The position numbers were made by a program, and so were the translations under genes. The notes beneath the pieces were generated by a model that did not search any database, was not told the origin of the DNA, and saw only the letters and a list, made by a program, of their open reading frames with translations. A DNA stretch of 62,515 nucleotides from NCBI GenBank assembly GCA_025358455.1, contig JANYJP010000080.1, forward strand, positions 1-62,515. Reading direction: 5' to 3'. This document shows positions 16,424 through 25,530 of this stretch, in pieces. Source of the DNA: Bacteroidales bacterium (GTDB lineage Bacteria > Bacteroidota > Bacteroidia > Bacteroidales > VadinHA17). Each line of letters begins with the position of its first letter. Within the stretch, counting starts at the first letter, position 1.

Positions 16424-16606
16424 TTATCATTTCTGGTTTAAACCTTGAATTGTATAAAGTTAAACAATAAAAATCGGGAAAATAAACCTAAAATATTTTT
16501 CTTTATATCCATGTTATTTGAAAATCTGCTATTTAGTCTCTATGCAGACCTGCAAAAAATAAAAAGAAAACGCTAAATTTGTTTATAATTAATTAAAAGG
16601 CTTAAA

Positions 16607-17650
16607 ATGGGTAAGATAACCATGGGACAAAGGATCGGGATTCTGACTGCAGGGGGCGACTGCCCTGGGATAAATGCAGCTATCCGTGGGGTTGGAAAAA
16701 CAGCAATTGTTAAGTACGGGATGAAACTGGTTGGTATCAGCGATGGTTTTACCGGCATGATAAACAAGGAGTACAGGGACCTTACAGAATCTGATCTTTC
16801 AGGAATACTAACTCTTGGAGGAACAATTCTGGGAACCTCAAGAGAAAAACCTTTTAAAAGCAGCGGAAAGGGTAAAAATGAAATAAGTAAACCTGTCCTT
16901 ATAAAAGAACATTATGAACAGATGGGCCTCGATTGTCTGGTTTGTATCGGAGGAAATGGCACTCTTAAAACTGCCTACCTGCTCTCACAGGAAGGACTTA
17001 ACGTTGTTGGTATTCCAAAAACCATTGATAATGATGTTTGGGGTACCGATGTTACATTCGGATTCGATTCAGCAGTAAACATAGCCACTGAAGCTATCGA
17101 CCGTCTGCATTCCACAGCAAACTCCCATAAACGAATAATGATAATTGAACTCATGGGCCACAATGCCGGATGGATAGCTTTGTATTCAGGCATTGCAGGC
17201 GGTGGTGATGTTATCCTTATTCCCGAGATTCAATATAATGAAAATAAAATAGCAGAATATCTCATGCATCGGGTTGAGGATAATAAACCATATTCTATAG
17301 TTGTGGTTGCAGAAGGAATTAAAAATCCAATTAAGGATAGCTGTTCTGCTGCTCAGTCATTAAGCAAAAGAATTAATGAACTTACCGGACTCGAAACCAG
17401 GGAAACAGTTTTGGGTTATCTTCAGAGAGGCGGTACGCCCTCTCCCATGGACCGTGTACTGGCTACCAGATATGGAGCCGCCGCGGCTGATATGATAGCA
17501 CAGCGTGACTTTGGAAAGATGGTTGCTCTGAAGGATAATAAGATCGAGTCTGTTCCTCTTTCAGAGGTATCCGGTAAATTGAAATTGGTAGAACCAAATA
17601 ATCGTCTCGTGATACAGGCCCAGAATATGGGAACTAACTTTGGAACCTGA
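16607..17650 (+). CDS. pfkA: 6-phosphofructokinase, group III type
   Basis: The 347-residue enzyme phosphorylates fructose 6-phosphate. It shows ILTAGGDCPGINAAIRG at the N terminus, a catalytic GIPKTIDNDVWGTDVTFGFD loop, MGHNAGWIALYSG, and VLGYLQRGG with substrate-binding residues. Two positions bear on the phosphoryl donor: the GGNGT motif keeps glycine where PPi enzymes have aspartate, while PKTIDND has the lysine of PPi and group III enzymes instead of the bacterial ATP-type PGTIDND. This combination fits group III ATP-using enzymes, but PPi or polyphosphate use cannot be excluded. It leads the pfk-sixA-ppk1 cluster. Confidence 0.9.
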   Translation: MGKITMGQRIGILTAGGDCPGINAAIRGVGKTAIVKYGMKLVGISDGFTGMINKEYRDLTESDLSGILTLGGTILGTSREKPFKSSGKGKNEISKPVLIKEHYEQMGLDCLVCIGGNGTLKTAYLLSQEGLNVVGIPKTIDNDVWGTDVTFGFDSAVNIATEAIDRLHSTANSHKRIMIIELMGHNAGWIALYSGIAGGGDVILIPEIQYNENKIAEYLMHRVEDNKPYSIVVVAEGIKNPIKDSCSAAQSLSKRINELTGLETRETVLGYLQRGGTPSPMDRVLATRYGAAAADMIAQRDFGKMVALKDNKIESVPLSEVSGKLKLVEPNNRLVIQAQNMGTNFGT

Positions 17651-17695
17651 ATCATAATCCTGAATTCATAATAAATATTCATAGCCAAGAGAAAT

Positions 17696-18193
17696 ATGAA
17701 AAAGCTAATTTTTGTACGTCATGGCAGAGCTGAAGACCCGGCTCCTGAATTTTCTGACTTTGAACGATCCCTGACAACAAAAGGGAAAGCAATAGCCAGA
17801 AGGATATCGCTCGAACTCCTGGAAAAAGAAACTACTCCGGGGATTATGATAACAAGCCCTGCTTTCAGAGCCCTGGAAACAGCAATAATCTTCGCACTTG
17901 AATTCAGGGTAAATCCTGAAAATATTGTACTCGACAGTAATATCTATCATAAAATGAATTTCAAGTATCTCATTGAAATACTTTCAGATGTAAGTAAAGA
18001 TACTGATACAATTACATTGTTCGGACATAACCCTTCGTTCTCGGAGATAACCAATAGCCTGTGCAAAAATGGTTGTGATTCTATGCCAAAATGCGGTGTG
18101 GCAACAATTTCATTCGATATAAAAAAATGGTCTGATATAAAACGTAACACGGGAAACCTGGAATATTTTCTTAAACCTGAGAAAACACTATGA
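17696..18193 (+). CDS. SixA-like histidine phosphatase
   Basis: The 165-residue protein starts with the RHG motif (LIFVRHGRAEDPAPEFSDFERSLTTKG in outline), where H8 would be the phosphorylated histidine. It continues with ITSPAFRALETA and the second histidine in LFGHNPSFSEI near residue 118. SixA-type enzymes are compact phosphohistidine phosphatases; the E. coli enzyme acts on PtsN-system phosphocarriers. Here the gene overlaps ppk1 by four bases (ATGA), so translation is coupled to polyphosphate synthesis. A role in hydrolysing phosphohistidine or small polyphosphates is inferred only. Confidence 0.88.
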   Translation: MKKLIFVRHGRAEDPAPEFSDFERSLTTKGKAIARRISLELLEKETTPGIMITSPAFRALETAIIFALEFRVNPENIVLDSNIYHKMNFKYLIEILSDVSKDTDTITLFGHNPSFSEITNSLCKNGCDSMPKCGVATISFDIKKWSDIKRNTGNLEYFLKPEKTL

Positions 18194-20250
18194 GCAAGAC
18201 ATTTATTCCAAAGGAAATCAGCTGGTTATCGTTTAATGAAAGGGTGTTACAGGAAGCTGAAAACAAGTGCGTTCCCCTGATTGAGCGATTTAAGTTTCTT
18301 GGTATCTATTCCAATAATCTCGATGAATATTTCAGGGTAAGAGTTGCCACATTACGACGGCTTTCTCAGTTTGGTTCAAAATCCAAGAATATACTTGGTT
18401 ACAGCCCTAAATCAACATTAAAACGGATACACGAAATAGTACTATCTCAGAACGTAAGATTTGAGAAAATATATTCCGCTTTAATACAGGAACTTGACGG
18501 GCATAAGATTCATATTATCAATGAAAAACAGCTTAACCCCGAACAGATAGAATTTGTAAAAAACTATTTTCATACAGAGGTGCGTACCAGATTGATGCCA
18601 TTTCTGATAGAGAAGGATTCGGAACTTCCAAACCTTACCGACGATGCTATTTATCTTGCAATATATCTTAAGAACAAGGAACCGGAAAAAAACAAATATT
18701 CATTGCTTGAAATACCAACGAATGTACTACCCCGTTTCGTGATATTGCCTGAAAAAGATGATGACAAATATGTGATATTCATTGATGATATAATCAGATT
18801 CGGTCTGAAAGAAATTTTTTTCATTTTTGATTTTGACGAAATTTCAGCATATACAATTAAACTTACAAAGGATGCGGAACTTGAATTAGTCGATGATATT
18901 TCAGAGAGCTTTATCGATAAAATGTCACGCAGTCTTCAACAACGCAAGTGGGGGTCACCGGTCCGATTCATTTATGACAGGGAAATGCCTCATGAGCTTT
19001 TAAAGATGCTTACAAAAAAACTCAATTTCGGGCCTGACGATGTTGTGATGCCTGGTAACAGGTATCATAATTTCAAGGATTTCATAAAGTTCCCGAAACT
19101 TGGTAAGAAAAAATTCTATTATGAACCGATTGTCCCGGTATATCATAAAGACATACAACCGGGAAGGAGCATTTTATCATCAATAAAGAAGAAGGATATT
19201 ATGCTTTTCTTTCCATATCAACCCTTTGATTATTTCATTGATCTTTTGCGGGAAGCATCCATCGATCCCTACGTAACAACTATACAAATTACGCTTTACC
19301 GGCTTGCCAGGAACTCAAGCGTAATAAATGCCCTTCTCAATGCTGTACGTAACGGCAAGAGCGTGACTACTATTGTTGAGTTGCAGGCTCGGTTCGATGA
19401 AGAAGCCAATATTACCTGGGGTAACAAACTTATGGAAGAAGGAGTTAAGGTCATATATGGAGTGCCCGGACTTAAAGTACATTCCAAGTTATGTCTGATC
19501 TCCCGTGAGAAGAACAAAATAATTGAAAGGTATGCCGCAGTGGGAACAGGTAATTTTAATGAAGATACTGCAAGAATATATACTGATCATCTGCTCCTGA
19601 CAACAAATAAAAAAATCACTTACGAGGTTTATAAAGCATTCGGATTTTTCAATGTAAACTACCGGAAAGATAATTTCTATCACCTTGTATTGTCTCCATT
19701 TTTCCTAAGGAACAAAGTAACTCTCCTGATCGATAATGAAATAAAGAATGCCAAAGCAGGAAAAAAGGCTTTCATCTACTTAAAACTTAACAATATAACT
19801 GATAGTGAAATAATAAATCATCTTTATGAGGCAAGCAAAGCCGGAGTAACTATACGGCTTATTATCAGAGGAATGATCTCACTTGTTCCGGGACTAAAGG
19901 ATTTAAGTGAGAATATTAAGGCAATAGGAATAGTTGACCGGTTTCTCGAACACACCCGGTTTATGATTTTTTGTAACGGGGGAAATGAGGAATGTTATAT
20001 TTCTTCCGCCGATCTGATGACCCGAAACATTGAGCACCGCATCGAAGTAACATGTCCTGTCTTCGATAAAAGTATCCGTAATGAGATGAAAGAGATATTT
20101 GAAATCCAGTGGAGTGATAATGTCAAAGCCAGAAAGTTAGATGCTGCTCTTTCAAATGAATATGTGAAACCAGGGAAGAATGCAATTCAGTCGCAGATAG
20201 AGGTTTATAATTACATTAAAAAGGTTAATGAAAAAACTCCGGACAAATGA
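18190..20250 (+). CDS. ppk1: polyphosphate kinase 1
   Basis: The 686-residue enzyme polymerises the gamma-phosphate of ATP into polyphosphate reversibly. The N-terminal domain begins IPKEISWLSFNERVLQEA, the usual Ppk1 opening. The two catalytic phospholipase-D-like domains carry H431 in LKVHSKLCLI, the autophosphorylated histidine equivalent to E. coli H435, and H588 in RFLEHTRFMIF, equivalent to H592. Length agrees with the family. The 4-base overlap with the sixA-like gene and the divergent CHAD gene form a compact polyphosphate locus. Confidence 0.96.
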   Translation: MSKTFIPKEISWLSFNERVLQEAENKCVPLIERFKFLGIYSNNLDEYFRVRVATLRRLSQFGSKSKNILGYSPKSTLKRIHEIVLSQNVRFEKIYSALIQELDGHKIHIINEKQLNPEQIEFVKNYFHTEVRTRLMPFLIEKDSELPNLTDDAIYLAIYLKNKEPEKNKYSLLEIPTNVLPRFVILPEKDDDKYVIFIDDIIRFGLKEIFFIFDFDEISAYTIKLTKDAELELVDDISESFIDKMSRSLQQRKWGSPVRFIYDREMPHELLKMLTKKLNFGPDDVVMPGNRYHNFKDFIKFPKLGKKKFYYEPIVPVYHKDIQPGRSILSSIKKKDIMLFFPYQPFDYFIDLLREASIDPYVTTIQITLYRLARNSSVINALLNAVRNGKSVTTIVELQARFDEEANITWGNKLMEEGVKVIYGVPGLKVHSKLCLISREKNKIIERYAAVGTGNFNEDTARIYTDHLLLTTNKKITYEVYKAFGFFNVNYRKDNFYHLVLSPFFLRNKVTLLIDNEIKNAKAGKKAFIYLKLNNITDSEIINHLYEASKAGVTIRLIIRGMISLVPGLKDLSENIKAIGIVDRFLEHTRFMIFCNGGNEECYISSADLMTRNIEHRIEVTCPVFDKSIRNEMKEIFEIQWSDNVKARKLDAALSNEYVKPGKNAIQSQIEVYNYIKKVNEKTPDK

Positions 20251-20392
20251 ACTTATCAGACTTAATTTAGAATCATATGTTCATAAAACATATTAATTCA
20301 AAATCGAAATGAGTCTTGCAATCTTGCGGACCTACTGTCTTTCTCAAGTATTTAAACACTACAGGGATGTACTGTTGAGTTATAAAAAGAAA

Positions 20393-20427
20393 GAGGCTGC
20401 TTCATTCATTTGTTATGAAACAGCCTC
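20393..20427 (-). terminator. terminator of the glutathione peroxidase gene
   Basis: An imperfect stem pairs GAGGCTG plus TTCAT with ATGAA plus CAGCCTC. On the minus strand it is followed by a TTTCTTTTT run, and it lies 35 bases beyond the peroxidase stop codon. Confidence 0.7.
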
Positions 20428-20461
20428 AAAAAATCTGATATTAAATAAACAAAAGTATTGA

Positions 20462-21007
20462 CTATTTTGAAGAAATCCACGCAATTACTTTATCAGATGT
20501 TGGCTTGTCTTTTGAATAAATAACATCTACCAGTTTCCCGTTTTCATCAATGAGATATTTCTGGAAATTCCATTTAACTTCTGAATCCATTACTCCGTTT
20601 TTCTCTTTTGAGGTCAGCCACTTATAAATCGGCGCCATGTCGTCTCCTTTAACTGAAATTTTTGCCATCATTGGAAATTTAATTCCATAATTCTCTGTGC
20701 AAAATTTTCTGATCTCAGCAGATGTTCCTGGTTCCTGGCTTGCAAAGTTATTGGCAGGAAACCCTATAATTATAAGATTATCCTGGTATTTTTCATAAAC
20801 CTCTTCCAGATCTTTATATTGTGGAGTAAAACCACATTTGGAAGCAGTATTCACAATCATTATCTTCTTTCCCTTAAGAGTGCTGAAATCAAAATCTCCA
20901 CCCTCAAGTGTTTTAACCTTAAAATCATAGATACTGCCAGTCTGGCTAAAGCTTGTAAGTGAAATTGCCATGAATAAAAATATTAAGCTCAGTTTATTTG
21001 TTTTCAT
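20462..21007 (-). CDS. exported glutathione-peroxidase-family thiol peroxidase
   Basis: The 181-residue product has a signal peptide (cleavage near SFSQT), so it acts in the periplasm. The GPx catalytic set is complete: peroxidatic C58 in NTASKCGFTPQY, Q91 in NNFASQEPG, and the Trp-Asn pair in VKWNFQKYL. A second cysteine C103 (KFCTENYGIKFP) aligns with the resolving cysteine of thioredoxin-dependent GPx enzymes, so thioredoxin-like reductants are more likely than glutathione. It detoxifies hydrogen or lipid peroxides. It is a single gene divergent from the CAP-domain gene. Confidence 0.93.
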   Translation of the reverse strand: MKTNKLSLIFLFMAISLTSFSQTGSIYDFKVKTLEGGDFDFSTLKGKKIMIVNTASKCGFTPQYKDLEEVYEKYQDNLIIIGFPANNFASQEPGTSAEIRKFCTENYGIKFPMMAKISVKGDDMAPIYKWLTSKEKNGVMDSEVKWNFQKYLIDENGKLVDVIYSKDKPTSDKVIAWISSK

Positions 21008-21052
21008 TTCGAATAATTTACATTTACACTTTAAAACAATTCATAAAGAGTT

Positions 21053-22036
21053 ATGTTCAGGAAAACATGGAAACATATAAAGATATTTTTAATAATAATT
21101 ATCATATTAGTATGTTTACCTCATTCAATATTACCTCATCAATCATCAGACTCATCAAAAGATGATCTTGAAAACCTTATTAAACTTAATGACGGTGAAC
21201 AAAGACTTATTGAATTTAAGGATAACGAAGATGCTCTTAAACTGAAGCTTATACAGCTTGATATTATTAATTTAAGCAGAAAAAAATTTAACGCTCAACC
21301 AGTCCGGCTTGATATACTTGCATCGAGAGTTGCAAATAAGATGTGCCGTGAGGCAGCCGAAAATAATTTTGTGGGGCACTGGAATATGGCCGGGGAGAAA
21401 CCTTATCACAGGTATGGCATTGCCGGAGGGAATGACCACGTATCGGAAAATGCTTTTGGTGAATGGTCAACTGCTAAATATGAGGTTACTAATGCAAATA
21501 TCAGCGCTATGATGAAATCCGGACATGAATCATTCATGTCAGAAAGGGCACCAAACGACGGACATAAGAAGAACATAATTGACAAAACACACAATTTTGC
21601 AGGGCTTGGGTACTATCTTTCCGGAAAGCAGTTCAGATACTACGAAGAGTTTATCGACAGGTATCTCGAATTTGAGAATATTCCAAAAGAGGTAAAAGTA
21701 AATGACCCCACAAGCATTACAATAAAAACTGATGGTAAAAATTTCCTGTATTTCCTCATCGTCTACTTCGACAAGAATCCGCAACCTCTTTCACCATCCC
21801 AGATAACAAGGAAAGGAAGTTATGCGGATTTCAGCAATGAGGAATATCAGAAGATATTTGCCTGGGATCTTTCGAAATACAGGAATGGGTCAATATATAA
21901 AATACCCCTTAGTTTTTCAAAGGAAGGGCTATATTATATTCAGGTTTATACAGACAAAAAAGAGATCATTAAACCTACTTCCCTCAGTACAAAAGACAAA
22001 TCGCCTTTTAGCGGAATTGTTATTAAAGTGAATTAA
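21053..22036 (+). CDS. secreted CAP-domain (SCP/PR1-like) protein
   Basis: The 327-residue product has a hydrophobic N-terminal export signal, then a CAP domain in residues about 65-200. Typical motifs are FVGHWNMAGEKPYHRYG, the histidine-glutamate pair with VSENAFGEW, GHESFMSE and GHKKNIIDKTHNFAGLGYY. A C-terminal beta domain of about 110 residues follows. Bacterial CAP proteins are extracytoplasmic and poorly understood. The CAP histidines and glutamates for metal binding are present. It is divergently placed from the peroxidase. Confidence 0.82.
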   Translation: MFRKTWKHIKIFLIIIIILVCLPHSILPHQSSDSSKDDLENLIKLNDGEQRLIEFKDNEDALKLKLIQLDIINLSRKKFNAQPVRLDILASRVANKMCREAAENNFVGHWNMAGEKPYHRYGIAGGNDHVSENAFGEWSTAKYEVTNANISAMMKSGHESFMSERAPNDGHKKNIIDKTHNFAGLGYYLSGKQFRYYEEFIDRYLEFENIPKEVKVNDPTSITIKTDGKNFLYFLIVYFDKNPQPLSPSQITRKGSYADFSNEEYQKIFAWDLSKYRNGSIYKIPLSFSKEGLYYIQVYTDKKEIIKPTSLSTKDKSPFSGIVIKVN

Positions 22037-22214
22037 TAAAATTTTTCTCCCGGTTCTCTGCCTGAGATATTTCATAACCCCGTGAAATACATTTCATTAT
22101 TTAAAATTAACATTAGCACTTGCTTTCATATGAAATCAATTTTGCTTTTATATAAAGTTTAGATATCTTTAAAAAAATCACATTCATGCACTTTCAGATA
22201 ATAACCTCCAGCAT

Positions 22215-23105
22215 ATGATCTTCAACATACAGCGATTTTCTACTCACGATGGTCAGGGAATTAGAACGATGATTTTTTTTAAAGGGTGTCCGCTGCATTG
22301 TCTTTGGTGCTGTAATCCGGAGAGTCAGTCTTTCGGATATAGTCTTATGTATGACCGCAGTTTATGCAAAAACTTCAGAGATTGTCTTCTGCCCGGAGGC
22401 AAAGGTATCACCAGCGGAACAACCGGGATTAATATTGAACCTTCAGAAATTCAGCATCCGGAAAAATTCAGAAATGTCTGCGCATCCAGAGCTCTAACAG
22501 TTTCAGGTGAAGAAAAGAGTGTAGATGATATCCTGACCGAAATTGAAAAAGATATGCCTTTTTACCTGGAATCTGAAGGAGGGATTACTCTGTCAGGAGG
22601 AGAGCCTCTTTCGCAGGGAGCAGAACTGAAAACCCTTTTAATGGAGATCAAACGTAGAAACATTAATATCTCAATTGAGACTTCGCTACATGTTCCCTGG
22701 GGAATGATAATAAGATGTCTTGATTTTACCGACACTTTCCTTGTTGACCTTAAACATACAGATAACGGGAAATTCAAGAGTTACACAGGAGGTAAGGCTG
22801 ATCTTGTGCTTACGAATATCCAAAAACTGGCGCTACGTCATAAAAATGTCATCATCCGGGTCCCTGTGATACCTGATTTCAACCATTCAGAGCAGGAAAT
22901 GAAAAAGATAATAGACTTTACGGTCTCACTGAAAACTGTGAGGGAGATACATCTTCTCCCCTTCCATACTCTTGGTACTCTAAAGTACAATATGCTTGGG
23001 ATGGAATATACCTATAAAGGCAAAAGGAAAGTGGATAATTGTGAGCTTACAGGTTATAAGGAATATGCTGAACAGATGGGATTAATTGCAAAAACAGGAG
23101 GATGA
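22215..23105 (+). CDS. glycyl radical enzyme activating protein (radical SAM)
   Basis: The 296-residue enzyme would install the glycyl radical on the next gene product. The radical SAM cluster motif CPLHCLWCCNPE (CxxxCxxC) lies near residue 30, after the family opening FNIQRFSTHDGQGIRTM; GGITLSGGEPLSQ near 120 is the SAM-binding GGE motif. Many GRE activases carry an inserted two-cluster ferredoxin domain; here that region (about 47-95) keeps only scattered cysteines (CKNFRDC and NVCASRAL), so the auxiliary clusters are reduced or absent. Its stop is 1 base before the GRE start, indicating coupled translation. Confidence 0.93.
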   Translation: MIFNIQRFSTHDGQGIRTMIFFKGCPLHCLWCCNPESQSFGYSLMYDRSLCKNFRDCLLPGGKGITSGTTGINIEPSEIQHPEKFRNVCASRALTVSGEEKSVDDILTEIEKDMPFYLESEGGITLSGGEPLSQGAELKTLLMEIKRRNINISIETSLHVPWGMIIRCLDFTDTFLVDLKHTDNGKFKSYTGGKADLVLTNIQKLALRHKNVIIRVPVIPDFNHSEQEMKKIIDFTVSLKTVREIHLLPFHTLGTLKYNMLGMEYTYKGKRKVDNCELTGYKEYAEQMGLIAKTGG

Positions 23106-23106
23106 A

Positions 23107-25521
23107 ATGTTACAAAAGATAAAAACAGGTGAAGTATCGGAAAGGATTTCTATTTTACGCGAAAAAGTATTAACTACAAAGCCTTCAATTTGTACCGAAC
23201 GAGCCAGGTTCTATACCCAAGCCTATTCTGAGAATGAGGACCAGCCTGTAATTATTAAACGAGCCCTTGCACTCGAAAAAACACTTAAGGGGATGACCAT
23301 TTTTATCGATGATGGTGAACTTATAGTCGGAAACCAATCCTCACAACACAGAGCAGCCCCAATATTTCCTGAATATGCAGTTGACTGGCTGCCTGAGGAG
23401 ATGAATGAACTGGATAAACGCCCGGGTGATGCATTTTTTCTAACTGATCAGCATAAGGAAGATCTGGTTGACATTGCAGCTTGGTGGAAAGGCAAAGTGC
23501 TATACGATAAGGGACGTGCATTGATGTCGCAGGAGCTCAGGGATATCCAGGATGCATCTATTATTAAGGCCACCGGAAACCTCACATCCGGTGACGCTCA
23601 TATAGCAGTTGACTTTTACAAAATTCTTGCAACAGGGCTTAACGGATACCTTGATGAAATAAGCCATCACCACAGGAAGGTTAAATTATTTGAACAGGAA
23701 GGTATCAGAAAAGATCATTTTTACAAGGCGTTAACCATAAGCATTAAATCATTTCAGGCATTCATCCTCAGATATCAGGTACTATCCATAGCTTTGAGCA
23801 AAACGATTAAAGACCCTGTTAGAAGTGAGGAACTGATCACCATCAGCAACAACTGTAAAGTGATAGCAGAACAGCCACCCGAAAATTTCTACCAGGCCTT
23901 ACAGCTGGTATATTTTGTTCAACTTATACTTCAGATCGAGAGTAATGGTCATTCTGTCTCCCTCGGTCGGATGGACCAGTATCTTTACCCTTTCTATAAA
24001 GAAGATATTTTAAAAGGCAAAATAACCAATGAGTTTGTCGCGGAATTGCTGGAGAATACATGGATCAAGCTACTTTCAATTAATAAGATACGTCCATGGT
24101 CGCACACGCGATTCTCTGCCGGAGGGCCTCTTTACCAGAATGTTACAATCGGTGGCCAAACAGTGGATGGACTTGATGCTGTAAATGAGCTGAGTTTTCT
24201 GATACTACAATCGGTAGGCAGGATGAAGTTAACTCAGCCAAATCTTTCTGTGAGGTTTCATAAAAATATAAGTGATAAGTTTTTGAATGAATGCATCAGA
24301 ATTATAGAAAAAGGTTTTGGCATGCCTGCCTTTAACAACGATGAAATTGTAATACCAGAACTGATAAAGCTGGGCGTTGAAAAAGAAGACGCCTATAATT
24401 ACTCTGCAATTGGATGCATTGAGATCGCTGTTCCGGGAAAATGGGGTTACCGATGCACAGGAATGAGCTTCCTGAACATGATGCGGGTTCTATTGGCATC
24501 AATGTACGACGGTCTCGATAAATATTCCGGAAAGACATTTCATAAGGGTCTTGGAAATTTTGTTGATTTCAATTCGTATGATGATCTATTCAGGGCCTGG
24601 CAGCAACAGATAAAATTCTATGCACAAAAAACTATTGAAATCGATACAGTTATTGATACAGCCATTGAAGAATATGTACCTGATATTCTTTGTTCAGCAT
24701 TTGTAGATAGTTGTATAAGCCGTGGAAAAACTATAAAAGAAGGTGGCTCAAAATATGACTTTGTTTCAGGATTGCAGGTAGGTATTGCCAATCTGGGTAA
24801 TTCCCTGGCCGCAATTAAGAAGCTGGTTTTTGAAGAAAATAAAATCACTAAAGAGCAGCTTATACATGCTATTGAATCTGATTTTGAGGGAAGAGAGGAC
24901 GAAAAAATACGATATATGCTTCTGAATTTTGCGCCTAAATACGGTAATGACGATGACTATGTTGACATTCTACTCAGGGATGCCTACCTGGAATTTATCA
25001 AAGAACTCGATAATTATCATACCACCCGCTACAACCGTGGCCCTATTGGCTGTAAATATTATGCCGGCACTTCAAGTATATCTGCCAATGTACCCAACGG
25101 GTCAGTAGTTCCCGCTACACCTGATGGACGAAAAGCTTTTACCCCTGTTGCGGAAGGTAGTTCGCCATCATCCGGTACCGATGTTCTCGGACCAACTGCC
25201 GTTTTCAAATCAGTCGCAAAACTTCCAACCGACAAAATCATGGGAGGAGTACTTCTTAACCAGAAGCTCTCACCTGCTGCAATAAGCAGCGATTCAGATA
25301 AAAGGAAACTTATCTCAATTCTGCGGACTTTTTTTACGGACCTGAAAGGCTGGCATGTTCAATACAATATAGTTTCAAGAGAAACACTTCTTGCTGCTAA
25401 AAAAGATCCTGAAAATTATAGGGACCTTATTGTGAGGGTGGCAGGATATTGTGCCTTTTTTACTAGCTTGTCACCTGATACACAAGATGATATTATTGCC
25501 CGTACTGAACAAACATTATAA
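23107..25521 (+). CDS. glycyl radical enzyme, pyruvate formate-lyase superfamily, Cys-x-Glu (eliminase) type
   Basis: I place the start at ATG 23107 behind the GGAGGA site at 23098-23102 (804 residues), not at the in-frame TTG 23086. The radical site is RVAGYCAFFTSL near G780. The thiyl cysteine is C437 in AIGCIEIAVPGKWGYR with E439 as the partner base, the arrangement of diol dehydratase, isethionate lyase and other eliminases, not the Cys-Cys of pyruvate formate-lyase. SNGHSVSLGRMDQY resembles the His-Ser substrate loop of glycerol dehydratase, but the aspartate 14 residues after the thiyl cysteine in that enzyme is threonine here. The WGYRCTGM loop recalls the YbiW-like group. With a kinase and DeoR regulator downstream, a phosphorylated sugar or polyol substrate is a reasonable guess. 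Confidence 0.9.
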   Translation: MLQKIKTGEVSERISILREKVLTTKPSICTERARFYTQAYSENEDQPVIIKRALALEKTLKGMTIFIDDGELIVGNQSSQHRAAPIFPEYAVDWLPEEMNELDKRPGDAFFLTDQHKEDLVDIAAWWKGKVLYDKGRALMSQELRDIQDASIIKATGNLTSGDAHIAVDFYKILATGLNGYLDEISHHHRKVKLFEQEGIRKDHFYKALTISIKSFQAFILRYQVLSIALSKTIKDPVRSEELITISNNCKVIAEQPPENFYQALQLVYFVQLILQIESNGHSVSLGRMDQYLYPFYKEDILKGKITNEFVAELLENTWIKLLSINKIRPWSHTRFSAGGPLYQNVTIGGQTVDGLDAVNELSFLILQSVGRMKLTQPNLSVRFHKNISDKFLNECIRIIEKGFGMPAFNNDEIVIPELIKLGVEKEDAYNYSAIGCIEIAVPGKWGYRCTGMSFLNMMRVLLASMYDGLDKYSGKTFHKGLGNFVDFNSYDDLFRAWQQQIKFYAQKTIEIDTVIDTAIEEYVPDILCSAFVDSCISRGKTIKEGGSKYDFVSGLQVGIANLGNSLAAIKKLVFEENKITKEQLIHAIESDFEGREDEKIRYMLLNFAPKYGNDDDYVDILLRDAYLEFIKELDNYHTTRYNRGPIGCKYYAGTSSISANVPNGSVVPATPDGRKAFTPVAEGSSPSSGTDVLGPTAVFKSVAKLPTDKIMGGVLLNQKLSPAAISSDSDKRKLISILRTFFTDLKGWHVQYNIVSRETLLAAKKDPENYRDLIVRVAGYCAFFTSLSPDTQDDIIARTEQTL

Positions 25522-25530
25522 AGTTTTAAT

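Noticed and set aside
20393-20427. Plus-strand terminator for ppk1
   Set aside because: On the plus strand the hairpin is followed by A, not T; it fits the minus-strand peroxidase gene.
23086-23106. Seven extra N-terminal residues on the glycyl radical enzyme
   Set aside because: They come from a TTG start inside the activase gene; the ATG at 23107 has a GGAGGA site just upstream.
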